The notes under the pieces: model-generated | The model's input: only the letters and a program-made list of their open reading frames with translations | What the model was told of the DNA's origin: nothing | Database searches by the model: none | Position numbers and translations under genes: made by a program | Assembly: GCF_029873635.1 (NCBI RefSeq) | Contig: NC_080423.1 | Location: 104,141,773 to 104,205,772, forward strand | Source: Malania oleifera | Taxonomy: Eukaryota; Streptophyta; Magnoliopsida; Santalales; Ximeniaceae | DNA length: 64,000 nt | Direction of reading: 5' to 3' | In this document: positions 22,471-36,251 of the stretch, piece after piece | Layout: the number at the start of each line of letters is the position of its first letter | Position numbering within the stretch: the first letter of the stretch is position 1

Positions 22471-24625
22471 TGTTAGCTTTGGTATAATCCCAAGAGGGAG
22501 GTGAATTGGGTATTTAAAAATTTAACTCCTAGGTTCAACTAATCCAACAACAGTATATCTCAACCTAGGGTCTTTCTAGCATATACCATTTGCGCAGATG
22601 AAAATAATATATAGAAAATAAATCATTTGCGGCATTCACAATATAACATACACATGCAGAAAATAAATTGTGAAAATATAAAGTACACGCACGATATGTT
22701 ATCAGGGTTCGACCAATACTACCTACGTCCCCGCCTCTAGCTCGCAAGCTTGAGGATTCTTCTAATATTCACTTAACAGGCGGAGCAGCACCTATTACAA
22801 TTAGGTTAAATTAACATAGAGCTGACCTCAACTTTTACAAATTCTCCTTGCAGGGTGGAGAAAGCCTTAGGTCAAATTCACAGTGCTGATCCCAACCTGA
22901 TCCTTTCGGGCTAGATCAAACCCCCTCAGACTATACCTGGAACACAATCGAATTACAATACAAACCATGTACAGTATAATGCTTCTCCGATAAGCAGATA
23001 TGTGCCAATACAAATCAGTCAATGCACATCAATAATATAGGAAATTGTAAGTTCAGTGATGTGATTTTGTGCAAGCAACACTTAACAAGTATTATCACTA
23101 ATATATTCAAGAATGTTCTAATCAAACTATTTTTTTGAAACAGTATATATCAAATCTCAATAATAAATCAGGATTTCAAAGATGCTGCAAATATTTAAAT
23201 CAACTCAAAATATTTTCTTCAAGGAAATAGGCTCAAGAGTTGTTTGAAAAAAAATAATAGATTGTTAAAAATATTTACACAACCAAATATAGCTATTGAA
23301 ATCTGGCAATGACTATGCAAGAATCCTCAAGCTTCTGAGTTTATCCCAACACAAAATTTATAATATTCAAATCTATGGGATAAACTTTGCTAAACTCCCC
23401 TAAATCAATATCAAATAATCAATCAAGCAAATGTGAGTATGAGCAATTTCTAATAATCAATAATACAATATAACACTCTCACAATACTAAGATGTATCAA
23501 GGGAATGAAGAAGTAAGAGTATTTGGGCAAAATAGGATTTCAAAAATAGAGAGAATTTTTGCTAATGATTTTTGCTAATATGTTACTAATCCTCACAAAT
23601 GAGTTCATATATATAGACCAAGGCCTAAATATAACCGTTTAGGACATGTAGGGTATTATTAGCATTGTTTTAAAACACATTAGAAAAATTAACCCTGTTA
23701 AAACAATTTAACCTCAGTAAGTATTTTGCAACCCGAGAAGTTTCTGGTAGCTAAACTTTAATTCGGTCGCCCCAATAGACTCAGCTCAAAAAGACATTTT
23801 AATAAGTTCGGTAGCCCGAGTCTAGGTTTGGTTGGCTGAATGAAAGTCAAAAACATTATGTCCGCGGTTCGGGTGTCCAAATATAACTTCAGTTAACCGA
23901 ACTAGCAAGTTCGGTCGCCTGAGGCCTTTTTGAATGCGAAGGTTCGGGCACCCGGGTTGGTGAAAAGTATTCTAACACGTGTTCAATCGCCTAAGGAAGA
24001 TAGGATCATTTTTAGTTCGATCACCCGAAGTCAGGTCAAATCGCTAACTCCCCAGTGGTTTAGGCACCCGAGGTGTTTTGAACACCTAGGGTTTGGTCGG
24101 CCGACCTCTCATAGAATTGCCTATTAAGTCTAATTTATTTTAATTCAATCCCTTGATAGTGCAAGTGATTATGGGGACTATGTTGTGCATTTGTGTGGGG
24201 GCCTAAGGTCTTTCTAAGGCCAAGGCTAATTTAATTTAGCCTAAAAAACCTTGCGCCCGGTAGACCGAAGGGTGCCCTAATGACATTCGGTTCCCTATGG
24301 TCAGTCTATGGACATGTTGAGCTTACAATTACCTACATGCATGACATGAAAAGATTATTACAGACCGATATAAATTATTATGGACCCAAATATAATAAAT
24401 GCATTTACAAATGAAGCATAAACAGGTCTTCTTCTTTTGCCCTTCATTTTCTCATTTAATATGTTAGGAATATGATCTTTAAGACTTTTAGGCTTTCATC
24501 AATCCTTTCCCATGTGTGCGCACTGAATTAATGACCTGTTCAAGTATTAGGCACACACATTAGTAATATGCAGGTTGTCATAATCAAAACCAAAGATCGG
24601 ACTCAAAAAGTCAACAATTTCCTCA
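22471..24625 (-). repeat. Copia-2 3' LTR
   Basis: It is a near-identical partner of 31249-33416, with scattered substitutions and small indels. It contains repeated short motifs TTCGGTCGCC / GGCACCCGAG at 23750-24090. On the minus strand it is preceded by a short A-run, a weak polypurine tract. Confidence 0.85.
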
Positions 24626-24653
24626 TTTTTTATGATGAAAAACGCATCAAAGC

Positions 24654-27066
24654 TGTAATAACATGAAAAAAAAAATTAAAAATAAATAATTAATTAAAAT
24701 TATTAATTAATTAATTAATTAATTAATTAATTAAATAGTATAAAAAATATATGGAATAAAGATATATATATATATAAGTTAAGTTAAGTAAGTTAAAGAA
24801 AAAAAAAGAAGAAAAGGATAAGGAGGCAGAGGCGCAGAAGCTTCCTGCGTTTTTTTTTCTCTCTGCAATTCTCTCCTTCTCTATCTCACTCTTCGTCGTC
24901 TCCGTCTCCGTCTCTCTCTCTCTCTCCTCAATTTTGTCGACTTAACGAGCACCGATCGGGAAACGAAGGTGTTGTTAGGTTCCTAACTCCACCACCGATA
25001 TTTCTACTGGAGCGGATTTGTCGTGGGAGCGACATAGGCACCATTCCTAGGGAAAGGTATATTTTTCCTAATTTCTCAATTTCTGGTTAAATCTACTGTT
25101 GAATCGACGATCAGACACCACCATAGGGTCCTAGTCGTGATTGTCATTATTTTGACATAAGTAAAGTTCGTATTGGGGTTTTCTAGACCCTACTCCAAAG
25201 CGAAAGTGGGATTTGAAAATTTTGGTAATTTGGCTAAATTTAAGGGTATAATTATTTATTGGGTATTTAAGAGCCTAGGAAGTATTAAAATAATATATTA
25301 TTTAGGGTTAATTTAATGGAACTAGAATTTTTGATTCAGGGTCCGGGTGAGCATCGCAGGTATTTTTCGGAGTCCCTGTTGGCGTAGTTCAATAAACCAA
25401 GTAAGGGAAAAAAATATATATTAAATTAGATTTTTATGAATTTAATGGAAAAATAAATTGTGTTATATGTACGTGTATATGTTTCGATATGGGTAAAATG
25501 CAAACTATTTTAATTGTATTTTTTTCGAGTTTATGACTGTTTATTAGATATGTATATGCGAAAATGAACGGATGAAAGTGGAAAAATATTTTCAGTGTAA
25601 TTATGTAAGGAATAAAAGGTATTTTCAGTATATAAACGTTAAATGTTAGTTGGCTTATATTACAGGCAATGTATGAATTTTACTGTTAAAGTATGTGACA
25701 TGAGATTCTGTACAAATATATGTTAAATGTACGAGATGCAGGTTAAGTAAGTAAAGCAATGAGAATAAAATGTGATATGGACAATGTTGCATGAGTATGT
25801 TAAATTCAATAATGTAAATGTAAGACAACTGAAAGACAGTCATGTTAGCAGATCTAGCTTATTTCTATGTGGACTAACTGATGACAGCTAAAAAGAGTTG
25901 TGTTAGATTCTAGCGCATTTCTATGTGGACTAACTGATGATGGCTAAAAAGCAGCTGTAGTACAAAGGAATGAAATGAAAACGTTACGCAATGAAATGAT
26001 AATGTAATGAAATGAAATGTGAAACGTGAATGATACAAATGGGAAAGAGTCACTTAAAGTGAAATGCAATGCAATGTTAAACTATGGATATGAACAGATG
26101 TCTATGATTGAATAATGATAGAAAAAAAATGATGTATTATGATATTAGAAGTATGTATGTACGTAAAACATGTTACGATTGGGCGAGGCATACCTTTTGC
26201 CTGAGGGCTTGCTGAGTAAGGCGAGTGCACTAGTAGCTACAGATGTGGCAGTAGCCGCATAACGTACTAGGGTAGAGGGAACCTACTTGTATGGGCGGGT
26301 AGATTTCCCTATCTTTAGGGCCTTTGTCGATAAACTTTTGTATGAACTGTATGAGTATGAGATCAATTTATCACTTGAGGGCTTACTGAGTAAGGTGAGT
26401 GCCCTGGTATGCTTTAGTTGCAACCTTTAGGTTGCCTAAATATCATAACAGAGGGGTGCTACTTGTATAGGCGGGTAATCACCCCTATCCTCGGGTAATC
26501 TCGTGGGTTAAACATTTGCATGTGTTTGATTAGGTTTAGGGAATGATTTCAGAAATTATGTTAAAGATTTGCAAATGTTAAATATTATGTTGATTATAAA
26601 CTCATGTTGGCCACACACTGTTTTAATATATTGTTTCTTCCCTTACTGAGATGTGTCTCACCCGAATATGAATTTATCTTTTTCAGGATTTCCTCGATAT
26701 CGAGCTTTAAGAGCTCGAGATTTTTATGGCATTATTAGAGAATAGAAAAAGAAAAGGGTATATTTTTATGTTAATTTTGGGATGTATAAAATTTATGTTT
26801 TATGTCTTTATATTTTAAGTCGGTTATGAAAAAAATGTTTGTGAACATACTGAAATGTTTTGGAGATGTATATATTTATGGAAATGCAGGTGATGGTTGG
26901 TTTTTTTAGATTTATAGATAGAAAATAGAAAACTCTGGTATTATGGTATATGTTATATGTAGATTATGATTTATGTTTTTCGCTGCGTATGTTATAGATT
27001 ATGATCTATCAGGATATTATCAAGTATAACGCACCGGACCCGGGTTTAAGGGTTCAGGGCATTACA
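24654..27066 (+). mobile_element. Solo LTR, 2413 bp, target duplication AAAGC
   Basis: It starts TGTAATAAC and ends GGGCATTACA. AAAGC occurs directly before (24649-24653) and directly after (27067-27071). It has no internal region. A CT-rich leader at 24860-24930 follows a TA-rich stretch, as expected for the promoter part of an LTR. It is the same family as the minus-strand copy at 3268-8024 and is inserted in Copia-2 just inside its 3' LTR. Confidence 0.9.
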
Positions 27067-27417
27067 AAAGCAAAATGGGGTTTAGCCTTAAAACGGCTTC
27101 CCCTAAGAATATGCACAATTGAAAGATAAATAGTACAACACAAACATATTCAATAAAGAAGACATTACAAATGATTACGCATTTAGTTTCAGCATAAAAA
27201 CACACTTAAGCTCAGACCATTCAAAATATGAGTATAAAAGATATGCAACATTTCATTCAAACAATTCTTCCCCTTTTAGCATCAGCAAAAGGGCATGTAA
27301 AAATTTAAAACTATTTTAAAAATATTGCATTTAAGCACATAAGCAAGAAATAAAATATATGTCACGAAAAAAACATTTCTTGCAAAAAATAAAAATGTAT
27401 ATATAATTATATATGTG

Positions 27418-27473
<56 letters not shown>

Positions 27474-30019
27474 TTGATGTTTTCAAGAAATATTGGGGGT
27501 GTTTGCTAAAAAAGAGACTATAATTTAATGCAAGCAAGCAATATTTTTCTGGTATTTCATTTAAGAGCAATATACAACATATAACCAGAAAAGTACAAAC
27601 ATATAGATTCTAAAAATTTAATCAATCAAATACAAGATCATATGGTAAAAACAGATGACTGTGGCAAAAATAAACATCATACCTCAAATTAAGATTTTAA
27701 ATAATGTCATTTCATTTAAGCACATGCTACAAAAATTTCAAAACACATCTAAGCCTAAAATACTGGTGACCATAATAAGATAGGCATTTTAATTTTTTGG
27801 ATGCTCCCCCTATCGATTTGAATTCTAGCTTAGATGCAATAAACTGCTTATACTTAATAAGGTTTAATTTCATTCAGTATGCCAAGTAGTATAAGCAATC
27901 ATTTTTTAAGTATTTTAAAACAAATATACTGGATTAAGATTTATTCATTTCACCATTCGACCAGTATCATCCCTATAGGTCACACATGCATCAAAAAATA
28001 TATATGAAGGCATGAGATAAAGCACCTAACTAAGAACAATGCATATCAAAACATAGAACTTTAGAAGCGGGATATGATGTTCAGGGTTCTTAGAAGAGCC
28101 TCAATATTCAAAAAGTAAAGCATGATGCATATGAATTCTTTATGCTCTTTCTCTAGGGATGGAGCTAAGCTCCTCTAACTATTCGATGATTATGCTAGGA
28201 TGAAATTTTGATATTTCTATTTAAGTTTTCACTCATCCTTTCAACGATATTTTAACATTTTTATCATCATAATCATCTATGTACATGGATTTGTTTTGGA
28301 AAAATTCCACCAAAATTTCGATAGCATGCCGATTGTAAATTGAACATTTCCCAAACTTTTATGCACGAAGACCTGATAGATTCAAGCAATCAATTCAAAA
28401 TAATTCAGTTTGAGCATGCGAAAACCTATTTTTACTACTAGCATGCAATACACAACATACTGCATCAGTTAGGCAGTTGGTGTTCCATTCAAGCATGCAA
28501 ATAAATAAGTTTCTGCAACAGCCTTGTAGATGGCTTTCCATGCAATCCAGTATTATCAAACAATATATTCAATAACAGTTCACAGTACTAGATAATCACA
28601 AATCATTATCCATCAAGATATAATATGAACAATGAACAACAGTGGATAGTTATGAGTTTAGTGTTGTGTTGCTTTTCATAAAGGCATATGGAAATATAAT
28701 AATGAGAGCATTCAAAAGAGTCATGAAATTTTGAAAAGAAATACTCCCCCTGAGTTATGCACTTATTCATTTTATGTCTTTTTCACCTCCAAATATTTTA
28801 GCCAAGGTTCCTAAGATTTTCAATGGATTTAGACTTGGCATAAATGCTTTAGGCTTATCGGACCAAAAAGTCACAATGAATATTCGTTGAGGTAATAAGC
28901 CTATGTTTGCCTCTTTTCTTATGAATTTCAATATGTGAGAGGCACGAGTTCGAATGGTTTCCAATTTAAAAATGCATGTGCATAAGTCTACTTGAATTTT
29001 ATGTATTCATCTAAATTAAGACCTAGTGTAACCAACTTAGCCATTCAACTCATTTCTAAGGATACAAAGCTCTAAAGGATATAGCGTTTTGAGAGCTTAT
29101 GAGACAAAGTAAAGAATAAATACTCTTAACAGTTAAATTTCTATTAAGTTCAGAAGAGTATTTAAGAGAGGTAGGACATTGTTCAAAATGTATTCGTGCT
29201 GGCTAATATGTCCTAACAGTTAGACCAAGAGCAACTAGGAGTATATTATTATTTATAGAACAGTGCTCTTTGGAGGATGGAAAGTATCCTTCAGATATGA
29301 AAGGATATGAACCAAGGAATAGAAAAAATCTCTACCTGATGTGATCGTGGTATGGTAAAGATTTCCTATGGAGGATATGGTGAACCAAAATTAGAGGATT
29401 TTTATATTTTAAGCTCAAAAGAAATTTTTTGATTTTCAATCTTGATTCCCTTAGAGGATGCCTCTGATTTTGATTAAGGACGGATGTCTTATAATAAGCA
29501 CTTATCGGATTAGGAATTTATAATAACTAGTGCTTACACCTAGAGTGATGACTAAACATTTTATTAGGCATTTTAGGCTTTCAAGATGAGTTTAGGAAAA
29601 GAAGATTAACTGGAAGGATTCATTTCCTAAGACTCAAACTTGTGCAATGGAGAACAATTGCTTAACTTAAGATGTTTACATTTAAGTATGAGTTAAACAT
29701 TTTGAATTGTTTACCAAGCAAAAATTCTTTGTCCATTTCGAAAGTGAATTTTATTCAATTTTTGTATTGGCTTGTTAATCTTATGATTCTTAGTATGACA
29801 ATAGTGTATAGTGAATACATGTACTAAGATTTGGAATTTGCAGCATAGATGACTTCCTAGCCTTTTAGTCATCACTACCCCTTAAACCTAAACCTAGGAT
29901 CTTGGAAGAATTAACTAATTTGGTAATATTAATTTAAATCCATTTTTCTTTAGATCCTAATGGGTTTGCTTTCATGACAACCCACTCCATTTCTTTATCT
30001 ATGCCTCTGACACCTCTAC
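27067..30019 (-). other. Copia-2 internal region without recognisable genes
   Basis: It is AT-rich, with a (TA)n run at 27423-27478. The phrases ATGCTCCCCCTATCGATT (27802) and ATACTCCCCCTGAGTTATG (28741) are of the kind common in internal regions of long-LTR Copia elements. No RT, RNase H or integrase motif was found on the minus strand. Confidence 0.55.
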
Positions 30020-30361
30020 CTAAACAAGTGTATTTAATATACCCTTTCTTTCCACTGAATAAGCAAGATTTATATGCATATGAACGATTACTCTTATTTG
30101 TTCTACTTCTACTTGATGAAGCATGGCAATGAGATTATAAGATGAACCCTTTTTGAATGATTTACTTCTTTTAAATCCTAAGGGTTGATTTTGGTTATTT
30201 CTTTCATTTGTGGGTTTGAAAATCATTTTAAAATAGTCTTCAATTTTTCTCTTCAAGCAAATGATTTTCAAGACCTTCTTAATCTTTTTCTTCTCAAGGA
30301 TAGCATGATGTTCCTTTAATTCTTTTAATTGTTTAGCTATCCCTTTATTCTCATTTTTCAA
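30020..30361 (-). pseudogene. Copia-2 gag C-terminal remnant
   Basis: The minus-strand frame is Lys-rich and starts with a helical stretch (KQLKELKEHHAILEKKKIKK). It lies downstream of the gag N-terminal part and plausibly covers the region before the CCHC knuckle, but no intact CxxCxxxHxxxxC is visible. Confidence 0.5.
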
Positions 30362-30432
30362 AAGTGTTTTCTATTTATTCATTCTAACTAGAAGCTTATG
30401 CATTTTCGATAAAGCATTTTCTAGTTTTTCAT

Positions 30433-31098
30433 TCAACACGATGCTTCCATTAATAAATGCATTATGTGATTCAATACATAATTCAACACAATAATTATCA
30501 TATGAATCACTGCATGAATTGTTAGCCAAAATATCACATGAACTATCAGATGATTCATCACAAGATATGTCACAATGTTATCAGAATCATTGCATGCAAC
30601 ATCCGTAGTATAATCATAATTTTTAACAGATGATTCAAAGCATAATTTATTCCCATATTTTATATGAGAATCATCAAATCCATCAATAACAGGATTATCA
30701 CAATATTCAATATATGATTCAGCACATGAAGCAACATAGCATTCAACACATGAGTCATCAATCGAGCTAGAGTAAGAATCATATACCTCATGTTTTGTGA
30801 GTGCACTAACCCTATGATTTACCACTTCCAGATCATTTGAGTTTGATAATATCGAAGTGGTGGTCTCCTTCTCTTGGAACTCTCCATATTTCTTTTCAAA
30901 CTTCTCCCAGATATCCCTCGCATTTTTATATGCCATAATTTCATGAAAAATATGAGAATTTAAAGCACAATATAAAATCTCAATGGCATATGAATTTGCA
31001 TGCACTAAAGTAGTATCATTTTCATTCGTTTGCATACATGTTCCTCCAACAATTACCTGCCAAGCTCTCCAATCCATTGATTTTATAAAAACGCCCAT
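30433..31098 (-). pseudogene. Copia-2 gag N-terminal part
   Basis: The product begins MGVFIKSMDWRAWQVIVGG and contains HEIMAYKNARDIWEKFEKKY, the pattern of Copia gag (UBN2/DUF4219-type) capsid proteins. It sits about 150 bp inside the 5' LTR, the normal gag position. After residue ~75 the sequence turns into a Cys/Ser/Asp-rich low-complexity region and ends early. Gag normally forms the virus-like particle. This copy looks decayed. Confidence 0.7.
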
Positions 31099-31233
31099 TC
31101 TAATTTTTCAGTGGGTGTAGTTTACACCACAAAACAATGGAGGGCTAGTAGCTAACTATCCCTCACCAAATGGGGATACACCAAATTGAGCCATTGTGAT
31201 CTTTTGCAAAAAAGTTTAAGTCTAGTGCAACGA

Positions 31234-31247
31234 GACTCTGATACTAA
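31234..31247 (-). other. Copia-2 primer-binding site (initiator Met tRNA type)
   Basis: The minus strand reads TTAGTATCAGAGTC one base inside the right LTR. The usual Met-tRNA site is TGGTATCAGAGC, so it is a diverged match that fixes the element's orientation. Confidence 0.7.
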
Positions 31248-31248
31248 T

Positions 31249-33416
31249 TGTTAGCTTTGGTGTACTCCCAAAAGGGGGGTGAATTGGGTATTTAAAAATT
31301 TAACTCTTAGGCTCAACTAATCCAACAACAATATATCTCAACCTAGGGTCTTTCTAACATATACCAATTGCGCAGATGAAAACAATATATAGAAAATAAA
31401 TCATGCGCAATATTCATAATATATACACGTGCAGAAAATAAATTGCGAAAATATAAAGTACACGCATGATATATTATCGGGGTTCGGCCAATACTGCCTA
31501 TGTCCCCACCTCTAGCTCGCAAGCCTAAGGATTCCACTAATGCTCACTTAACGGGTGAAGTGGCACCAATTACAACTAAGTCAAATTAACATAGGGCTAA
31601 CCACAACCTTTACAAATTCTCCTTGCGGGGCGAAGAAGGCCCTAGGTCAAACTCATAGGGCTGACCCCAACATGATCCTTCTGGGCTAGATCAAACCCCC
31701 TCAGGCAACGCCTAGAATACAATCGAATTACAATACAAACAGTGTACAATATAATGCTTCTCCGGTAAGCAGATATGTACCAATACAAATCAGTCAATGC
31801 ACATCAATAATATAGGAAATTGTAAGTTCAGTAATGTGATTTTGTGCAAGCAACACTCAACAAGGTATTATCATTAATATACTCAAGAGTGTTCTAATCA
31901 AGTTATTTCTTTGAAACAGTATATATCAAATCACAATAATAAATCAGGATTTCAAAGTTGTTGCAAATATTCAAATCAACTCAAAATATTTTCTTCAAGG
32001 AAATAGGCTCAAGAGTTGTTGAAAAAAAATAATAGATTGTTAAAAATATTTGCACAACAAAATATAGCTATTGAAATCTTGCAATGACTATGCAAGAATC
32101 CTCAAGCTTCTGAGTTTATCCCAGCACAAAATTTATAATATTCAAATCTGTGGGATAAACTTTGCTAAACTCCCCTAAATCAATATCAAATAATCAATCA
32201 AGCAAATGTGAGTATGAGCAATTTCTAATAATCAATAATACAATATAACACTCTCACAATACTAAGATGTATCAAGGGAATGAAGAAGTAAGAGTATTTG
32301 GGCAAAATAGGATTTCAAAAATAGAAAGAATTTTTGCTAATGATTTTTGCTAATATGTTACTAATCCTCACAAATGAGTTCATATATATAGACCAAGGCC
32401 TAAATATAACCGTTTAGGACATGTAGGGTATTATTAGCATTGTTTTAAAACACATTAGAAAAATTAACCCTGTTAAAACAATTTAACCTTGGTAAGTATT
32501 TTGCAACCCGAGAAGTTTTGGGTAGCTAAACTTTAATTTGGTCGCCCCAATAGACTCAGCTCAAAAAGGCATTTTAATAGGTTCGATAGCCCGAGTCTAG
32601 GTTTGGTTGGCTGAACGAAAGTCAAAAACATTATGTCCGCTGTTCGGGTGTCCAGATATAACTTCAGTTAACCGAACTAGCAAGTTCGGTCGCCTAAGGC
32701 CTTTTTGAATGCGAAGGTTCGGACGCCCGGGTTGGTGAAAAGTATTCTAACACGTGTTTGGTCGCCCGAGGAAGATTAGGTCATTTTTGGTTTGGTCGCC
32801 CAAAGTATTCTAACACGTGTTTCACAGCTAACTTCCTAGCGGTTCTGGCGCTCGAGGTGTTTTGAACGTCTGGGGTTCAGTTGCCCGACCTTTCACAGAA
32901 TTGCCTATTAAGTCCAATTTATTTCAATTCAATCCCCTGATAGTTCAAGTGATTATAGGGACTATGTCGTGCATTTGTGTAGGGGCCTAAGGTCTTTCTA
33001 AGGTCAATGCTAATTTAATTTAGCCTAAAAAACCTAGCGCCGATAGACCAAAGGGTGCCTTAATGACATTTGGTTCCCTATGGTCAGTCTATGGTCATGT
33101 TAAGCTCACAATTACCTATATGCATGACATGCAGAGATTATTACAGACCGATATAAATTATTACAGACCCAAATATAATAAATGCATTTACAAATGAAGC
33201 ATAAGCAGGTCTTCTTCTTTTGCCCTTCATTTTCTCATTTAATATGCCAGGAGTATGATCTTTAAGACTTTCAGGCTTTCAGGCTTCCATCAATCCTTTC
33301 TCATGTGTGTGCACTGAATTAATGACCTTTTCAAGTACTAGGCATACACATTAGTAATATGCAGTTTATCATAATCAAAACCAGAGATCGAACTCAAAAA
33401 GTCAACAACTTGCTCA
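31249..33416 (-). repeat. Copia-2 5' LTR
   Basis: It pairs with 22471-24625. Differences include GGTGTACTCCCAAAAGG versus GGTATAATCCCAAGAGG at the edge and a duplicated CTTTCAGG near 33270. Confidence 0.85.
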
Positions 33417-33423
33417 TTGCTAC

Positions 33424-36251
33424 TGTAGACACCCCATTTTTACCCAGGCCCGATATGATTATTATTATTATTATTATTTACATTGTTATTATTACTTCAT
33501 TTTTATTTTTATTTTTATTTTTTGCTATAATTATTATTATTATTATTTTATTATTGTCATTTTTACTATTACTATTAGTATTATTATTATTACTAGTCTT
33601 ATTATTATTATTTTATTGATAGTATCTTTATTATTTTTACTTTTACTACAATTATTTATTATTATTATTATTATTACCTTATTGATTTTATTATTATTAT
33701 TATAATAATTATTATTACTATTACTATTTTCATTATTACCATAATAGTAAAAGCAAAAAAAAAAAGAAAAGAAAAAGAAAAATAAAAACAAAAAGGAAGT
33801 TTTTTTTAGGGTTTACAGAATTTTTTTATATAAGGGGGCCATAGCCAAGCCAAAGAGGAAGAGGCACAGACCAAAGAAAGAAAAATCTTACCTTGCAGTC
33901 TTGTGCGGCGGCAATGGAGTCATTGGCGTTTGCGCAGTCAACTAGATGAAACCAATCGAGTAACGATTTCTTATCCGATTAATGCGAAACTTTATGAGGT
34001 GTTTCCTAACCCTTTCATCTTAATTTTCACCGTTCAGATTCTTCTTTTGAGTTTTCTCCCTTCGTGTTAATTTCTTGCACAGCCGTATCACCGCCGCAGC
34101 AGTGGAGTCATCGGCATCTGCGCATTCAACTAGACAAAGCCAATCGAGCAGCGATTTCTTATCCGATCAATGTGAAACCTTACGAGGTCGTTTCTAACCC
34201 TTTCTTCTTAATTTTCACCGTTCAGATTCGTCTTTTGAGTTTTCTCCCTTTGTGTTAATTTCTTGCAAAGTCGTATCACCGCCGCAGCAGTGGAGTCATC
34301 GGCGTCTGCGCATTCAACTAGACGAAGGCAATCGAGCGGCGATTTCTTATCCGATCAATACGAAATTTTACCAGGTTGTTTCTGACCCTTTTATCTTAAT
34401 TCTCACCATTCAGATTATTATTTTGAGTTTTACAATTTCATTTTAATTTATTACACAGCTGTCTCACCGCTGCAGCAGTGGAATCGTCGGTGTATGCGCA
34501 TTCAACTAGATGAAGCCAATCGAGCGGCGATTTCTTATCTGATCAATCTGAAACCTTACTCGGTTGTTTCTAACTCTCCCTTGTTAATATTTACTGATTT
34601 AATTAATTTCTTTGAGTTTCATCTCTTGGACAACTTGTCCACACACACACAAACACACACATGCACGTGTGATGTTTTTGTAATTTGTTTATATATATAT
34701 TTTTTTCTTCTTAATGTTATTTTGTATATATATTGTATTATTATTGTTTTATTTGTTCTAATATCTAATGTTTGGGGTTTTTTTATTTTATTTTATTTTA
34801 TTTTTATTTTTTTTGTAATCATTGTAATATACTTATTTTTTATGTTTTATTGTGTAGACATTATTTAGGCTTTTTGATGTATTTAGGATATTTGTCATAT
34901 TTATTGTTCATACGGTATTTAGGGATTTTGTTTATTATTTATGATTGTAATATTTATGCACATCTAGGATTCTTGATTATTTACATTATTTTCATAATAC
35001 GACCATTTAGGGTTTTGGGTTATTGTTTTATTTTAGGGTTTTGGCTATTTCACGTTATTAGGGTTTTGAGTAGTGTTTTATTTAATTTACTTTATATTGC
35101 TATTGCGTATATATTGATGTTCATTATTGTTTATTATTTATTTATTTCTTGTATACGATTGTATTATCATTTTGTCGTGTTCATAACATTGTTGTGGAAT
35201 TTTTCATGCTATAATATTTATTTGAATAAATGATATTTATATTTAGCAACTTAGCATTGTAAGTAGCATTATACATTTAATTTAGTATTTTAGGTGACTG
35301 TGTACATTTAGTAATATAACATTTTAGGTAATATTATATATTATTATTATATTTTTAGTATGTTAATATACAAGGTATTAATTATTATGGTAAGTTTAAT
35401 ATTTTAGGTAATATTTTTTGGTATCATGCTATTATATGGTATGTTTAGTATATATAGTATTATAGTAATCTATTACGTATTATATTATTTGTGGATATTT
35501 ATTATTATTATTATCGTAATTATGTGTATTATGGTATGTTTAAGTATTTTTGTTTATAACGCACATGTAGTATTTTAATATTTGCTCATTATCTTAGTCT
35601 ATATTATTGTTTATATTCTACTATTATTGGTATGTTAGATATTTTAGCTTCTATTATATATGTTGATTAGTATGTATTTTGGTATCCTAATATTCTAGTT
35701 TATTACTATTTTATTTACTTATTTATTATGTTTAAATTATTATATCTATTATTAAAACCTCCCAAACTAATATTTTCCTATAAAACTTTTACTTACAATT
35801 TTAAAATGTGGGAGCGTATTTTCTTAAATAATTTTGATTTTAATCCCTATGATTTAATTGCAAGGGGTATTAGCCTTTGGGCATCACGTACCCTAAGCTC
35901 TGAGGGAATATATGTGTATATTTATTTATTTTCCTATGTATTTATAAATTCATAAAAAGGAGTAATGTAAAGATTTATTAGATTAACTTAGGGATAATTT
36001 TAAATTAATTAGGTACCGTTCTTAAGAACGGGCGCGTAGGGGGTGCTCGTACCTTCCCCTCGCGTAACCGAACTCCCGACCCCAACTCTGGTAATGTAGA
36101 CCGATTCTACCCCTAACGGGGTAGTAATCATGTGTTCTAACCGCACTAAAGGTTAGTGGCGACTCCAACATTCCATGTTTTTCCATAAAAATATAAAATT
36201 GATTTCTAATTTCGCCGCCCGGGGCACACGCGCTCCCGGGACGTCGCGACA
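33424..36251 (+). mobile_element. Solo LTR, 2828 bp, target duplication GCTAC
   Basis: It starts TGTAGACACCCCATTTTTACC and ends CCGGGACGTCGCGACA. GCTAC is present on both sides (33419-33423 and 36252-36256). It has no internal region. A long ATT/TTA-rich segment is followed by TATATAAG at 33827-33834 and then a GC-richer leader with a four-fold 188-bp repeat. The last ~1 kb closely matches the end of the solo LTR at 43636-47017. Open frames inside it are side effects of the repeats. Confidence 0.9.
33905..34640 (+). repeat. Four tandem ~188-bp units in the LTR leader
   Basis: The anchor GCATTCAACTAGACGAAGCC (with variants) recurs near 33935, 34124, 34313 and 34500. Each unit has a GC-rich head (GCCGCAGCAGTGGAGTCATC) and a T-rich tail. 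It begins about 75 bp after the TATA-like box, that is, in the expected transcribed leader. Confidence 0.85.

Larger units (their letters stand above)
22471..33416 (-). mobile_element. Copia-2: long-LTR Copia element with gag but no recognisable pol
   Basis: Two long direct repeats, 22471-24625 and 31249-33416, begin TGTTAGCTTTGG on the plus strand and end CTCA; read on the minus strand they run TGAG...CTAACA. A Met-tRNA-type primer site lies next to the right repeat, so transcription is leftward and the right copy is the 5' LTR. gag remains close to the 5' LTR. The rest of the ~4.2-kb internal part (excluding an inserted solo LTR) shows no protease, integrase or RT. It lies in the integrase-RT linker of Copia-1. 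Flanks GCATG and TTGCT do not match, so no target-site duplication is visible. Confidence 0.8.

Noticed and set aside
33359..33791. Ile/Leu-rich and Asn-rich open frames on both strands
   Set aside because: They translate the ATT/TTA-rich part of the solo LTR, and the start lies in the neighbouring Copia-2 LTR.
33905..34640. Regularly spaced repeats, considered as CRISPR-like
   Set aside because: The units are contiguous 188-bp tandem copies without unique spacers, in a plant LTR.
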